Shown: piece by piece, positions 15,393-23,347 of the stretch
Layout of the letters: the number at the start of each line of letters is the position of its first letter
Position numbering within the stretch: position 1 is the stretch's first letter
Source of the DNA: an uncultured Fibrobacter sp.
Lineage (GTDB): Bacteria; Fibrobacterota; Fibrobacteria; Fibrobacterales; Fibrobacteraceae
Length of the DNA stretch: 64,000 nucleotides
Direction of reading: 5' to 3'
NCBI RefSeq assembly: GCF_947305105.1
Contig: NZ_CAMZCS010000015.1
Span: 1-64,000 of the forward strand
Made by a program: the position numbers and the translations under genes
Notes under the pieces: model-generated
Told to the model about the DNA's origin: nothing
The model's input: the letters and a program-made list of their open reading frames with translations, nothing else
Databases searched by the model: none

Positions 15393-16040
15393 TCACTTTC
15401 CTTTTTTTATCAAACTTTTAGTCTTTACCGTATCAACAATTTGAATATCCATTCTCTTTAATTCATCAATTTTTAAAATTAACGAATCAATCTTATCTAA
15501 ATTAACTTTTATTGAATCAAATTCTTTCAACTTTACTTCTAAAGGTATACCATCTTTTTCATTGGTCACTTTTATCTTTTGCGTATCATCTCCATTTATA
15601 CAAAATGATACTACTGACAAGATTAAAGTACCAACAAGCATGCATCCATAAAAAGGGCCAATACTAGGAGATTTCAAAACTTCTTTGAAAGATTCTTTGT
15701 CTTTATAATCTTTTATAGATGTGCTATACAAAGAAACAACTTTTGGCGGTTGATTATCATTCCCTATTTCAACAACATCATTATACAAACGCCGAAAGCG
15801 GCGTTCTAGTTGTAAATAGAATACATCTAAGTATCCAAAAAGAATAATAACTAATATCGTAATAGTACATAACCAAGGAATATTCACTGTAAAAGATATT
15901 CCAACAACTCCGGAAACCAAAGCAATACACCATTCTTTCATTTGCTTTGAATTTTCACTCATTCTGGTTATGATAGCTTCAACAATATCAATATGTTGTC
16001 TTTTTTTTTCTTTTTCACCAAGACTTGTTGTGTCACTCAT
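15393..16040 (-). CDS. Three-TM membrane protein with C-terminal coiled coil
   Basis: A product of 215 residues. A charged N-terminal helix (about 1-35, containing HIDIVEAIITRM) leads into two closely spaced transmembrane helices (about 37-75, WCIALVSGVVGI and ITILVIILFGYLDVF). An FYLQLERRFRRLYND segment follows, then a third TM helix (about 127-148) and a predicted coiled coil to the end. The LDVFYLQLER-FRRLYN motif is common in small membrane proteins encoded beside TIR and CBASS-type genes, but I cannot name a family. It is the only membrane protein in the TIR operon and is therefore the best candidate for a membrane-acting effector. It ends 2 bases before the TIR gene at 15390. Confidence 0.6.
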   Translation of the reverse strand: MSDTTSLGEKEKKRQHIDIVEAIITRMSENSKQMKEWCIALVSGVVGISFTVNIPWLCTITILVIILFGYLDVFYLQLERRFRRLYNDVVEIGNDNQPPKVVSLYSTSIKDYKDKESFKEVLKSPSIGPFYGCMLVGTLILSVVSFCINGDDTQKIKVTNEKDGIPLEVKLKEFDSIKVNLDKIDSLILKIDELKRMDIQIVDTVKTKSLIKKGK

Positions 16041-16078
16041 TATCGACTCCTTTTTTTGACGCTACAATACGCTTTTTA

Positions 16079-16681
16079 TCAACGTAAATATGGATTACAT
16101 CCTTTAAGCCATTCTTCAAAAATTATATAGTGTCTTTCGTCATTATTCACCCACAGAGCATTTTGGCCTTTATCTGTTTTAGTTTCAGAAATATAAGGAT
16201 ATATCCCTAAATATTCTTGTCCCCGATAAGCATCACTTTCATATACCTCTCTTGTTAAAGGGCATACAGCAACTCTATCTTTTAACCCATCCATTAGTCC
16301 CAATTCCCACGGCATCCATTTAGAACTTGGAGCATTTTCGGAAGTTACATAAAAAAGACATTTGCAGTTTTTCATCCGAGTTTTAATAACATTCGCAGTT
16401 TCTTTTGTCACACGAGAACGATCTAATGTATTATCTTCAATCCAGTCAACATATATTTCATAACCATATTGCTTTTTCAAATATTTCACCAATCCCGCAA
16501 CAGCTACTCGATCCTTATAGCTATGCGACAGAAAAATATCATACTTTTTTGAATCATCAAACTGAGAAAAACAATACATCTCAGAATTGAGTCTAGCAGA
16601 TTCTTGTGCAACACTTTCAACAATTTTACCGCGACTTTCACTTGCAATTTTTTCAAAGCGATTAATATTAAATAAAGCCAT
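16079..16681 (-). CDS. TIR-domain protein (paired with 13690-14439)
   Basis: A protein of 200 residues. A short N-terminal helix (about 1-45) precedes the TIR domain: KKYDIFLSHSYKDRVAVAG, IYVDWIEDNTLDRS, CLFYVTSENAPSSKW and MPWELGLMDG with the conserved Glu. The segment after the TIR core (LGIYPYI) is shared with the protein at 13690-14439. It begins 3 bases after the ThsB-like gene at 16685 and ends 38 bases before the three-TM gene. The architecture, DIFLSHS with D..D....R, is common among TIR proteins of Thoeris-like loci. Confidence 0.75.
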   Translation of the reverse strand: MALFNINRFEKIASESRGKIVESVAQESARLNSEMYCFSQFDDSKKYDIFLSHSYKDRVAVAGLVKYLKKQYGYEIYVDWIEDNTLDRSRVTKETANVIKTRMKNCKCLFYVTSENAPSSKWMPWELGLMDGLKDRVAVCPLTREVYESDAYRGQEYLGIYPYISETKTDKGQNALWVNNDERHYIIFEEWLKGCNPYLR

Positions 16682-16684
16682 TCT

Positions 16685-17182
16685 TTAACCTCTCGCCTTA
16701 ACTGCTTGTTCAACCCATTCTTCCAAATGTTCCGCTATATCATTATACGCATCGGACGGATTTGGTCTATAACACGGAACAATAGACGACAACGGTCGCC
16801 CATCTTTAAAGAATATTTTATCAAAGGGGTTTTCACCCATGTTTGAATACCCAGAAAAACCTCGCCGACAAAGCAAAGGGTCTTTTATTCGATGAATATA
16901 TATACCAAAAACACCCATTCCCTTATTCCATGCTTGTCGAATTTCGTAATCAACCCAGGGTCTTTCTGAAGTATGTTCTCCAACAAGAACAATTAAGCAA
17001 GATCGGTATTGCAAATTGGAATCAATCCATCGACAAATTGCATCATCTCCACCTTTTTTTACTTCTTCCCAATCATTGTCGGATACAGGAGCATTTCCTT
17101 CAATAGCCCCAATATTTCGAATCTGAGCAACTCGACGAGAATCTTGTTTGTAATGGAAACTGTAAAAAACCTGATGTTTCAT
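16685..17182 (-). CDS. ThsB-like TIR protein
   Basis: A compact protein of 165 residues, the clearest ThsB/MTH538-type TIR protein here. Diagnostic blocks are VFYSFHYKQDSRRVAQIRNIG at the start, SDNDWEEVKKGGDDAICRWI, SCLIVLVGEHTSERPWVDYEI (with the conserved Glu) and GMGVFGIYIHRIKDP. In Thoeris this family converts NAD+ into a signal. It overlaps the preceding TIR gene by 4 bases (ATGA at 17179-17182), indicating coupled translation. With the plus-strand TIR protein at 8925 it forms a third related pair. Confidence 0.85.
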   Translation of the reverse strand: MKHQVFYSFHYKQDSRRVAQIRNIGAIEGNAPVSDNDWEEVKKGGDDAICRWIDSNLQYRSCLIVLVGEHTSERPWVDYEIRQAWNKGMGVFGIYIHRIKDPLLCRRGFSGYSNMGENPFDKIFFKDGRPLSSIVPCYRPNPSDAYNDIAEHLEEWVEQAVKARG

Positions 17183-18072
17183 AAGTCATCCCCTTTGGGT
17201 GGAAATTTTTCATAAAGCCAGTTCAATGATTTTTCCCATTTTTTCATTGGGGGATATGTATTGTCTGGTTCAAATAGTCGTTGTAATAAAGAACTATCAT
17301 GAACATCAGAACAACATGACTTCCAATTTTCAAGATTTTTCTTTGCTAAGGGAACAAGTCGCTCACATGACACTGGATAAAAAACTTTTATTTTTTTCAT
17401 TCCTTCATCACATTCGAGCCTCCTTGAAGAACAATTCAGCTGCAAATGTTTTGGTATAGAATCTCTATTTTTATTTTTTCGCATTATATCCATCATGGAT
17501 AATTCATGGAAAATCCATGGAGAAAATGTTCCTTTTTTACCACTTTGATTTGAATATGAATTAGATGATCCCAGAAATATAAAGCACTCAGCTCTATCAA
17601 TCATATGTGTTAATGCTTGACATAGCATTATATGAACATGCGTAGTACTTTCATATTTATTTGCATTAAAAGGAGTCCCCGAACAACGTGATTTAATGTA
17701 TTGTTCTAACCATCGCTTACTCGCATTCTCTTTACATTCTTGATCAATTTCCCGTTGTAAATCCGTTATGCACCCCCATAAATCTGAATCAATAAATGAA
17801 TTTATTTCAAAATTTTTCTTCAACCATTGCGCAAACTGTTCAACTCTACTTTTATCTGAACCTGAATGAGATAAAAAAACAGGACAACATTTAGATGGAA
17901 AAAAAAGTTTTATTAATTCATCTCCGTTCAAAAAAGTTGCATTAGCCTTTAAAATATCTTTTAAAGAAGAATTGATTTTTTCTCTATCTACATTATCATA
18001 AATGGATTCAATAGATTCATCCGCTATTAAAGAACCTATTTCATCTAAATCTAACGCATAAGCTCCAAACAT
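17179..18072 (-). CDS. TIR-like protein (paired with 14461-15390)
   Basis: A protein of 297 residues. The N-terminal 60 residues are acidic and helical. The TIR-like domain starts at PVFLSHSGSDKSRVEQF, with SFIDSDLWGCI, a long insertion containing the KRWLEQYIKSR helix, THVHIMLCQALTH, and SPWIFHELSMMDIM carrying the presumed catalytic Glu. It is a paralogue of the protein at 14461-15390. It is the first TIR gene of the operon and lies only 18 bases downstream of the restriction-modification gene, so read-through from that gene is likely. Confidence 0.7.
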   Translation of the reverse strand: MFGAYALDLDEIGSLIADESIESIYDNVDREKINSSLKDILKANATFLNGDELIKLFFPSKCCPVFLSHSGSDKSRVEQFAQWLKKNFEINSFIDSDLWGCITDLQREIDQECKENASKRWLEQYIKSRCSGTPFNANKYESTTHVHIMLCQALTHMIDRAECFIFLGSSNSYSNQSGKKGTFSPWIFHELSMMDIMRKNKNRDSIPKHLQLNCSSRRLECDEGMKKIKVFYPVSCERLVPLAKKNLENWKSCCSDVHDSSLLQRLFEPDNTYPPMKKWEKSLNWLYEKFPPKGDDL

Positions 18073-18090
18073 AAAAATTCTCCATTTATA

Positions 18091-21000
18091 TTACCGTTTC
18101 TCCACGGATTCGATTTCTTCGGGATCGGTGATATCGTAGAGTTGATAGACTAGGGTGTTGATTTGTTTTTCGAGGTCAGCGGTGCGATTCTGGATTGTTG
18201 CTGACGGCCCTTCGGCAAGCTCAGGGACCTTGTTCTCTTGCGATTCATCACTAGATCCTTCGACTTCGCTGACTCTCCGCTCAGGATGACACGAGGCTTG
18301 CTTCTTTGCAGCGATGATTTCATCGGCCAATGTGGCGAGTTGCGAAAGGAGTTCGGGGTTGTCGAGGGGGATGCGGAAGTTTTCGAAATAGACTTTGCGG
18401 ATTTCGCGGGTGCCGCCCATGAGTTCGGGGCAGTTGTACCATATCCAGAGTTTGGCGAGGTTTGAATTAAGAATTGCGAGGAGGGGTTTCAGGATGGATT
18501 GCTTCACCCCTTCGGGGTTCGCAATGACGTTTTCCGTAGCATTCGGCCCTTCGGCAGGCTCAGGGACCTTATTGTTTTCCGTGATGATGAAGGCTTTGTC
18601 GTTGCAGAGGGAGCCGATTTCGTCGTAGGTGAATGGGAACACCGAAGTCATATTCGGATAAACAATTTTCGGCTTCGCAAATTCCTTGTAATAATCTGCA
18701 GCCCAACGCTGTAAAGCATACCATTCGTAACGAATGCCTGTTTCGGCTTTATTTCGTGCAGAGAGTTTTTCTTTGTGACTCAACAGATGCTTGTAAACAG
18801 CAGGATATTCCTTTTCAAATTCTAATTCAGCCTCTTTGGAACACCCGACAATGTTCGGATTCAAATGTAACGGGAAATGCCAAGGAACGAACAAAATATA
18901 TTGATCTTCTTTTTCCGTACTCCAAGCTTCAATATCTCGCCCTCGTAATAGCGGCTTTATTATTTCAGCACTTTTCGCATCTTCAGATATCAACGCGTCT
19001 CTTGTTTTACCATCAATAAAGAAAGCGTCATTATAACCAGTCTTTAAGCCGTAATTAATCGTAATCGGCATATCCTTCAGCGGAGTTCCAACTTGCATTT
19101 TCTGCAAAACGGAATCATGGAGTTTATTTCGAATACTCCATTCACTTGCTCCAAAATTATCCGCAGGGAATTCAAATGATGACGCGTTGATTTCCTTCTC
19201 AAAATCGCCCTGATAGTTCTTGCTGTTCAACGAACATGCCAATACAGGAGCCTTCTCGTCAGATTTCTGGGCTACGAAAATGCACACATAGATGGTCGCA
19301 TCCGCAAAGAACTGGATATCGCCAAAGTTGAGGATTTTCTTGAGCGAAACCTGGCTCATGAACTGTCGCAGTTCTTTACCATAATCCACAAGCATCCATT
19401 TGTTCGGCATAATGAACGAGAAATGTCCATTCTTTTTCAACAGGCTATGGGCGCGTTCCACAAAAAGGCAATACAAATCTGCCGACTTGTTGTAGCAACT
19501 ATAATCTCGCTTGCTATAAACATCGCTCATTTCGCCCATGCTCTGAAGCTGCACATACGGCGGGTTACCAATGATAGCGTCAAATCCGGTGAAGCGGCCT
19601 TCGTCATCAAGGATTTCCGGGAACTCGAACATCCATTCCAGCGAATTCGAAAAGTCAATGGTTCCGTCAGCCTTGTTGGCATATTCCTCGAACAGTTCAA
19701 GGGAGCCGCTTTCTACGATACGGCTCTTGAGGCTCGCAATTTTTTGGCGGAGCATGACCTTGGAATTCTGCGAACCGCCCGACTTGTAATCATATACACA
19801 TCGCCTGTACTCGGCAAGGGCGTTTTTCAGGCTGTCTTTTTTGCGGTCGCTCTTTTCTTCTGAACTCAGGTAGTCCGCAATCACATGCCCGTTATGCACC
19901 GGATACTGCGATAGCAACGAATCGCCGACTTTGATATTGATGTCAATATTCGGGAGTGTTTCAAGTTGCTTGTAGCCACTTTTTTCGGTGTAGTAGGCGT
20001 TCTTCAACAATTCAATCCACAGACGCAAACGGCAGATGTTTACAGAATTCGGGTTGATATCCACACCGAAAAGGCAATTCTCGATAATGCGGCGTTTCTC
20101 GTTGAAAAGAGCCTCTTGAATGCGCTGGCGTTCCGGGTTTCCGGGGCGGTATTCAAAGGGTTCGCCTTCGTCATCAAGAACAGAGAGTTCATCATTATCG
20201 ACTTTCAGCACCAAATCGGTGCGGCGAATACGTTTACCATTTACATCGCACAAAATGTTCAGTTCAGACTTGACGGCAAGCAGACGATTCAATGCAGAGA
20301 CAAGGAAATGCCCCGAACCAACAGCGACATCCGCGACACGGATGGAGTCAAAAATTCGGTTCGCTTCGGCAACCCTGTTCTCACTATCCATATCCGCTAT
20401 CTTGTCTGCAACGTTCTCAAGATTCTTGCAGTTCCAGCCTTTTTCTTCGTTGAACTTTTGGACCACCGAGCGTTCCAAAACTTCGCGAGCCATGTAGTCG
20501 GTGATGAACCCCGGCGTAAAGAAACTGCCGTCTTTGTAGCCGTTGATTTTTTCAAAGATGAGTCCGAGAACCGACGCGTTGATGAGCGTCTTGCTCGTAG
20601 AGGTCACGCCGCCTTGGGCATCGCTTGCAAAGTTGTACGCATCGAGGAACTTGAAGATGTAATCCAGATTCGGGAGCGTGCCTTTTGCGCGTTTGCCGCG
20701 TTCGTCCTTCAAAACGGTCTTGTTGAAAATTTCCATCTGGGCATCGGGAATGCCGCGGATTTTCAGGTGCTTTTCGTCTTCGGTCGGTTCGAACAGCGAA
20801 CTATTCAGGTAAGGGACATTCGGGTAACGTTTGAGTATGTCTTCGTCGCGGTCCTCGATTTTCTTGCCGAGCACCTTGAAAAAGAAAATGTTCAGTTCGT
20901 CGAAGTTCGCTATTTTGTCTGTACTCATGAACCGATACGATGCATCGCCCTTTTGATACATGAGGATTTGCGATTCGACAAGTTTCAGGAACAGCAGGCG

Positions 21001-21978
21001 GTTCACCCATGTGATGCAGAGACGGAGTGCCATTGCCTCGCATTCTTCCTTGTTCGGGAAATCGTCTTCGAGCTGGTAGATGGCACTTTCGAGGAGGCTC
21101 GCCTTGTCGCGATTTGCGGGTTTCTTGCGTTGAATGACTTTCTTGCCGCCTTTGTCTTCTTTCACTTCTTCGAGGCCAATGATGTGCAAGAGTTCCGCAT
21201 AAAAATTGCGGTCGAGACTGTTGCTGTCGTTTGCGAAAGGCTTCGCGAGGAGAGTCTCTGGGGAGAGAAATTTGTAGAGAGGGAGGAGCGGTGTGGAGTG
21301 CGAAATGTGAGATGTGAAATGGATTGCTTCGTCGCTTGCGCTCCTCGCAATGACGTCTAAATTAAAATGCACAACGTTGATGTCGCAGGAGGCGAGGAAA
21401 TCGTCGATGGCGGGTTTCGCGATTTCGTTGTAGAAGTCAGATGTCTTGTTGCCGCTCATCTGATTCGCCTTGAATTTTAGGAACTGATCGTATATCGGTT
21501 TTGACTTGTTCCCAAAATAGCGGATAAAGTCCTTAACGTCGAAGAAATACCATTCGTCAAAATTTGTGATGGCGAGCCACTTGATTTCGTGATTGCCCGA
21601 ATGCACGTATTCCAGCATAAAGTAATAGACGAGTTCCTGCAACGATTTTACGTTCGGATGCTCCGCCGAAAACATTTCGGCCGCATTCGTCGGCGACTTC
21701 GCTTCGATAATCACTGCCGGCTTTGCACTTGCCGTATTGCCGTTAAAAATCGCAAGGTCTATCGGGCGGTTGACCTGCACCGAATAATCAGGTTCAAAAA
21801 TCTTGCGTAAAAAGTTCCAGATTTCGCCCTTGTGGTATTCTTCGTCCTGTACCGGATTCCGCTTGCTATAAAGATTCTTGAGCGAAAGCTTGAAATCCTC
21901 CATCTTTTCGACAGAAACAGGCAACTTGAGGAACGCGGAATTGACGGACCTTTTCGGCGAAATTAATTTAAATGACAT
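18091..21978 (-). CDS. Type IIG restriction-modification enzyme (Eco57I-like)
   Basis: A bifunctional endonuclease-methyltransferase of 1295 residues. A PD-(D/E)xK-type nuclease motif is visible near the N-terminus (Asp74; Glu92-x-Lys94 in IIEAKS). A helical connector follows, then an N6-adenine methyltransferase with motif I ADVAVGSGHF (near 550) and motif IV GNPPY (near 804). The C-terminal third is the target-recognition region. Three stretches (about 207-227, 1129-1166 and 1226-1266) look like in-frame insertions of dispersed repeat DNA, for example ARSASDEAI and KVPEPAEGP. It heads the operon that continues into the TIR genes after 18 bases. No strong ribosome binding site is visible before the ATG. 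The recognition sequence cannot be read from the protein. Confidence 0.85.
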   Translation of the reverse strand: MSFKLISPKRSVNSAFLKLPVSVEKMEDFKLSLKNLYSKRNPVQDEEYHKGEIWNFLRKIFEPDYSVQVNRPIDLAIFNGNTASAKPAVIIEAKSPTNAAEMFSAEHPNVKSLQELVYYFMLEYVHSGNHEIKWLAITNFDEWYFFDVKDFIRYFGNKSKPIYDQFLKFKANQMSGNKTSDFYNEIAKPAIDDFLASCDINVVHFNLDVIARSASDEAIHFTSHISHSTPLLPLYKFLSPETLLAKPFANDSNSLDRNFYAELLHIIGLEEVKEDKGGKKVIQRKKPANRDKASLLESAIYQLEDDFPNKEECEAMALRLCITWVNRLLFLKLVESQILMYQKGDASYRFMSTDKIANFDELNIFFFKVLGKKIEDRDEDILKRYPNVPYLNSSLFEPTEDEKHLKIRGIPDAQMEIFNKTVLKDERGKRAKGTLPNLDYIFKFLDAYNFASDAQGGVTSTSKTLINASVLGLIFEKINGYKDGSFFTPGFITDYMAREVLERSVVQKFNEEKGWNCKNLENVADKIADMDSENRVAEANRIFDSIRVADVAVGSGHFLVSALNRLLAVKSELNILCDVNGKRIRRTDLVLKVDNDELSVLDDEGEPFEYRPGNPERQRIQEALFNEKRRIIENCLFGVDINPNSVNICRLRLWIELLKNAYYTEKSGYKQLETLPNIDINIKVGDSLLSQYPVHNGHVIADYLSSEEKSDRKKDSLKNALAEYRRCVYDYKSGGSQNSKVMLRQKIASLKSRIVESGSLELFEEYANKADGTIDFSNSLEWMFEFPEILDDEGRFTGFDAIIGNPPYVQLQSMGEMSDVYSKRDYSCYNKSADLYCLFVERAHSLLKKNGHFSFIMPNKWMLVDYGKELRQFMSQVSLKKILNFGDIQFFADATIYVCIFVAQKSDEKAPVLACSLNSKNYQGDFEKEINASSFEFPADNFGASEWSIRNKLHDSVLQKMQVGTPLKDMPITINYGLKTGYNDAFFIDGKTRDALISEDAKSAEIIKPLLRGRDIEAWSTEKEDQYILFVPWHFPLHLNPNIVGCSKEAELEFEKEYPAVYKHLLSHKEKLSARNKAETGIRYEWYALQRWAADYYKEFAKPKIVYPNMTSVFPFTYDEIGSLCNDKAFIITENNKVPEPAEGPNATENVIANPEGVKQSILKPLLAILNSNLAKLWIWYNCPELMGGTREIRKVYFENFRIPLDNPELLSQLATLADEIIAAKKQASCHPERRVSEVEGSSDESQENKVPELAEGPSATIQNRTADLEKQINTLVYQLYDITDPEEIESVEKR
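18208..18291. repeat. Dispersed palindromic repeats inside the restriction-enzyme gene, C-terminal site
   Basis: Two different repeat elements lie side by side inside the coding region: CCCTTCGGCAAGCTCAGGGA (from 18208) and, at 18252-18291, an element with the core CTTCGACTTCGCTGACTC and ends GATCC and CAGGATGAC. Both add codons in frame between a conserved AAKK segment and the C-terminal TADLEKQI helix. The first core recurs at 18547. Confidence 0.65.
18497..18568. repeat. Dispersed palindromic repeats inside the restriction-enzyme gene, second site
   Basis: An element with ends GGATTGC (18497) and GCAATGACG (to 18529) is followed by CCCTTCGGCAGGCTCAGGGA (from 18547). The first family recurs at 21321, 23312 and 31368; the second at 18208. 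In the protein they appear as VIANPEGVKQSIL and KVPEPAEGP, interrupting the otherwise conserved junction between a DKAFIIT segment and LLAILNSNL. Confidence 0.65.
21321..21355. repeat. GGATTGC...GCAATGACG repeat inside the restriction-enzyme gene, N-terminal site
   Basis: A 35-base imperfect palindrome with the same ends as the elements at 18497, 23312 and 31368. It is translated as DVIARSASDEAI in frame within the restriction-enzyme gene. Confidence 0.7.
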
Positions 21979-22074
21979 ACAAGTGAAATATACCCTAATT
22001 TCGTGTCACAAGAATTATTCCATTGGTATTTTTTTGCGATTATTACCCCTTCAAAAAAAATCCAATTCCCTCTC

Positions 22075-22103
22075 TTGACAAATAGTGCACAAAAGTGTAG
22101 TTT
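22075..22103 (+). promoter_or_regulatory. Promoter of the ORF6N gene
   Basis: A -35 TTGACA (22075-22080), 17 bases of spacer, and a -10 TAGTTT (22098-22103). Transcription would start about 70 bases before the ATG at 22182, which has an AAGGAG ribosome binding site. It lies in the 203-base region divergent from the restriction-enzyme gene, which otherwise shows only A/T-rich sequence. Confidence 0.5.
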
Positions 22104-22181
22104 TAAGTAGAACCTTTAACAAAATATTCTGCGTCCCCGTCTGTTAAGCCCCATTCGCATGTACGCAGGAAGGAGCACAGA

Positions 22182-22839
22182 ATGTACAGCACTGCCAATG
22201 GCGTCGTCACCGATGCCAAATCCGCCGAAAGCGCAACAATCCATCCGCTTGCAGAGTCAAGTGTCGGCAAGCTGATCCAGGTCATCCGCGGCAAGCAAGT
22301 CCTGCTCGACCGCGATCTGGCAACACTCTACGGAGTGGAAACAAAGGCACTGAACCAAGCGGTTAAGCGAAATCAAGAACGTTTTCCTGAAAGAAATTGC
22401 TTTCAATTGAACAAAAATGAATTGCCAAAATCTCTAAAGTCACAACTTGTGACTTTAAACGAAAGCGGCAATAAACGCGGCCTCCACATCAAAAAAATGC
22501 CCTTTGCGTTTACCGAGCAGGGCGTCGCCATGCTAGCCTCCGTTTTGCGCAGTGAGACTGCAATTCGGGTTTCGCTCCAAATCATGGACGCTTTCGTCGA
22601 GATGCGACACTATCTGATGCAAAACGGAGGGCTGGTTCACCGTCTTTCCAACATAGAAACAGAGGTTTTAGACCAAAGAGCCAAGCTTGTCGACCACGAC
22701 CGCAAACTAGACGAAGTCTTCGAGGCGATGGACCGCGGCGAGCTCAAGTCAAAGGGATTGTTCTGTTGGTGCCGACAAAAACGGCTATTGGAAAGTTTCC
22801 GCAATTTTGTCCAATTTTTCCATATACCCCTTCGTATAG
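22182..22839 (+). pseudogene. ORF6N-domain protein, frameshifted near its end
   Basis: The first 190 codons encode an ORF6N (KilA-N-related) protein: VIRGKQVLLDRDLATLYGVE, LNQAVKRNQERFPERNCFQL, FAFTEQGVAMLASVLRS, then AIRVSLQIMDAFVEMR and a coiled-coil linker ending ELKSKGLFC. After about 22760 the frame loses resemblance and would run to 23033 across the cupin gene. The +1 frame reads GADKNGYWKVSAIL and stops at 22839, a more sensible end. I read this as a +1 frameshift. ORF6N proteins are DNA-binding proteins typical of phages and islands. AAKGAG-type ribosome binding is good, so the N-terminal product may still be made. Confidence 0.6.
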
Positions 22840-22906
22840 ATTTCGGGCATAATCGCGACACGGTTTGCAAAAGTCGCGAACGAAACACTAACATAGGAGT
22901 AAAATC

Positions 22907-23311
22907 ATGGAAAAAGCTATCCTCGGCAACGATATTTTCGAAAAATTCAACGAAGGCGAGCTCAAGCTCCCGGGCAAAACAATCGCTTTTAAGGACATCG
23001 CCTGGTCCAAGCACCCGACTTTCGAGGGCGTAGAACTCAAGCATATCATCACCGCGAAAGAAACCGGCGGCATGTTCAGCTATCACTTGGTGAGAATTGC
23101 GCCGAACAAGAGCATCAAAACGCACATTCACGAAACCCAGCTCGAAACGCATGAGGTTATCGCAGGCAGCGGCACTTGCATCAATGACGGCGCCAAGCTC
23201 GAATACACTCCGGGAGTCATCTCGATTATGCCGGCGAAGGTCCCGCACCAGGTTGATGCAGGCGATCAAGGGCTTTATCTGTTCGCGAAGTTCATGCCGG
23301 CCCTGTGCTAG
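22907..23311 (+). CDS. Small cupin-domain protein
   Basis: A single-domain beta-barrel protein of 134 residues. The cupin motif 1 region is KSIKTHIHETQLETHEVIAG (about 67-86), with the His and Glu residues that usually hold a metal. Motif 2 is around PGVISIMPAKVPHQVDAG (about 104-121). The ligand or reaction is unknown. The start has TAGGAG 8 bases upstream. It converges on an AraC-type regulator that also carries a cupin-like sensor domain. A dispersed repeat (23312-23345) begins at the base after its stop codon. Confidence 0.75.
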   Translation: MEKAILGNDIFEKFNEGELKLPGKTIAFKDIAWSKHPTFEGVELKHIITAKETGGMFSYHLVRIAPNKSIKTHIHETQLETHEVIAGSGTCINDGAKLEYTPGVISIMPAKVPHQVDAGDQGLYLFAKFMPALC

Positions 23312-23345
23312 GAGATTGCGTCGCCCCTACGGCCTCGCAATGACG
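23312..23345. repeat. GAGATTGC...GCAATGACG dispersed repeat
   Basis: An imperfect 34-base palindrome between the convergent cupin and AraC genes, of the same family as those at 18497, 21321 and 31368. Its position between two 3' ends would allow it to form a hairpin on either transcript. Confidence 0.6.
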
Positions 23346-23347
23346 TA

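Noticed and set aside
5619-22000. Complete mobile element carrying the defence island
   Set aside because: No integrase, transposase, relaxase or attachment-site repeats were found at either end; transfer is inferred from composition only.
22840-23033. C-terminal part of the long ORF6N reading frame
   Set aside because: It overlaps the well-supported cupin gene in another frame and has no family resemblance; treated as out-of-frame read-through.
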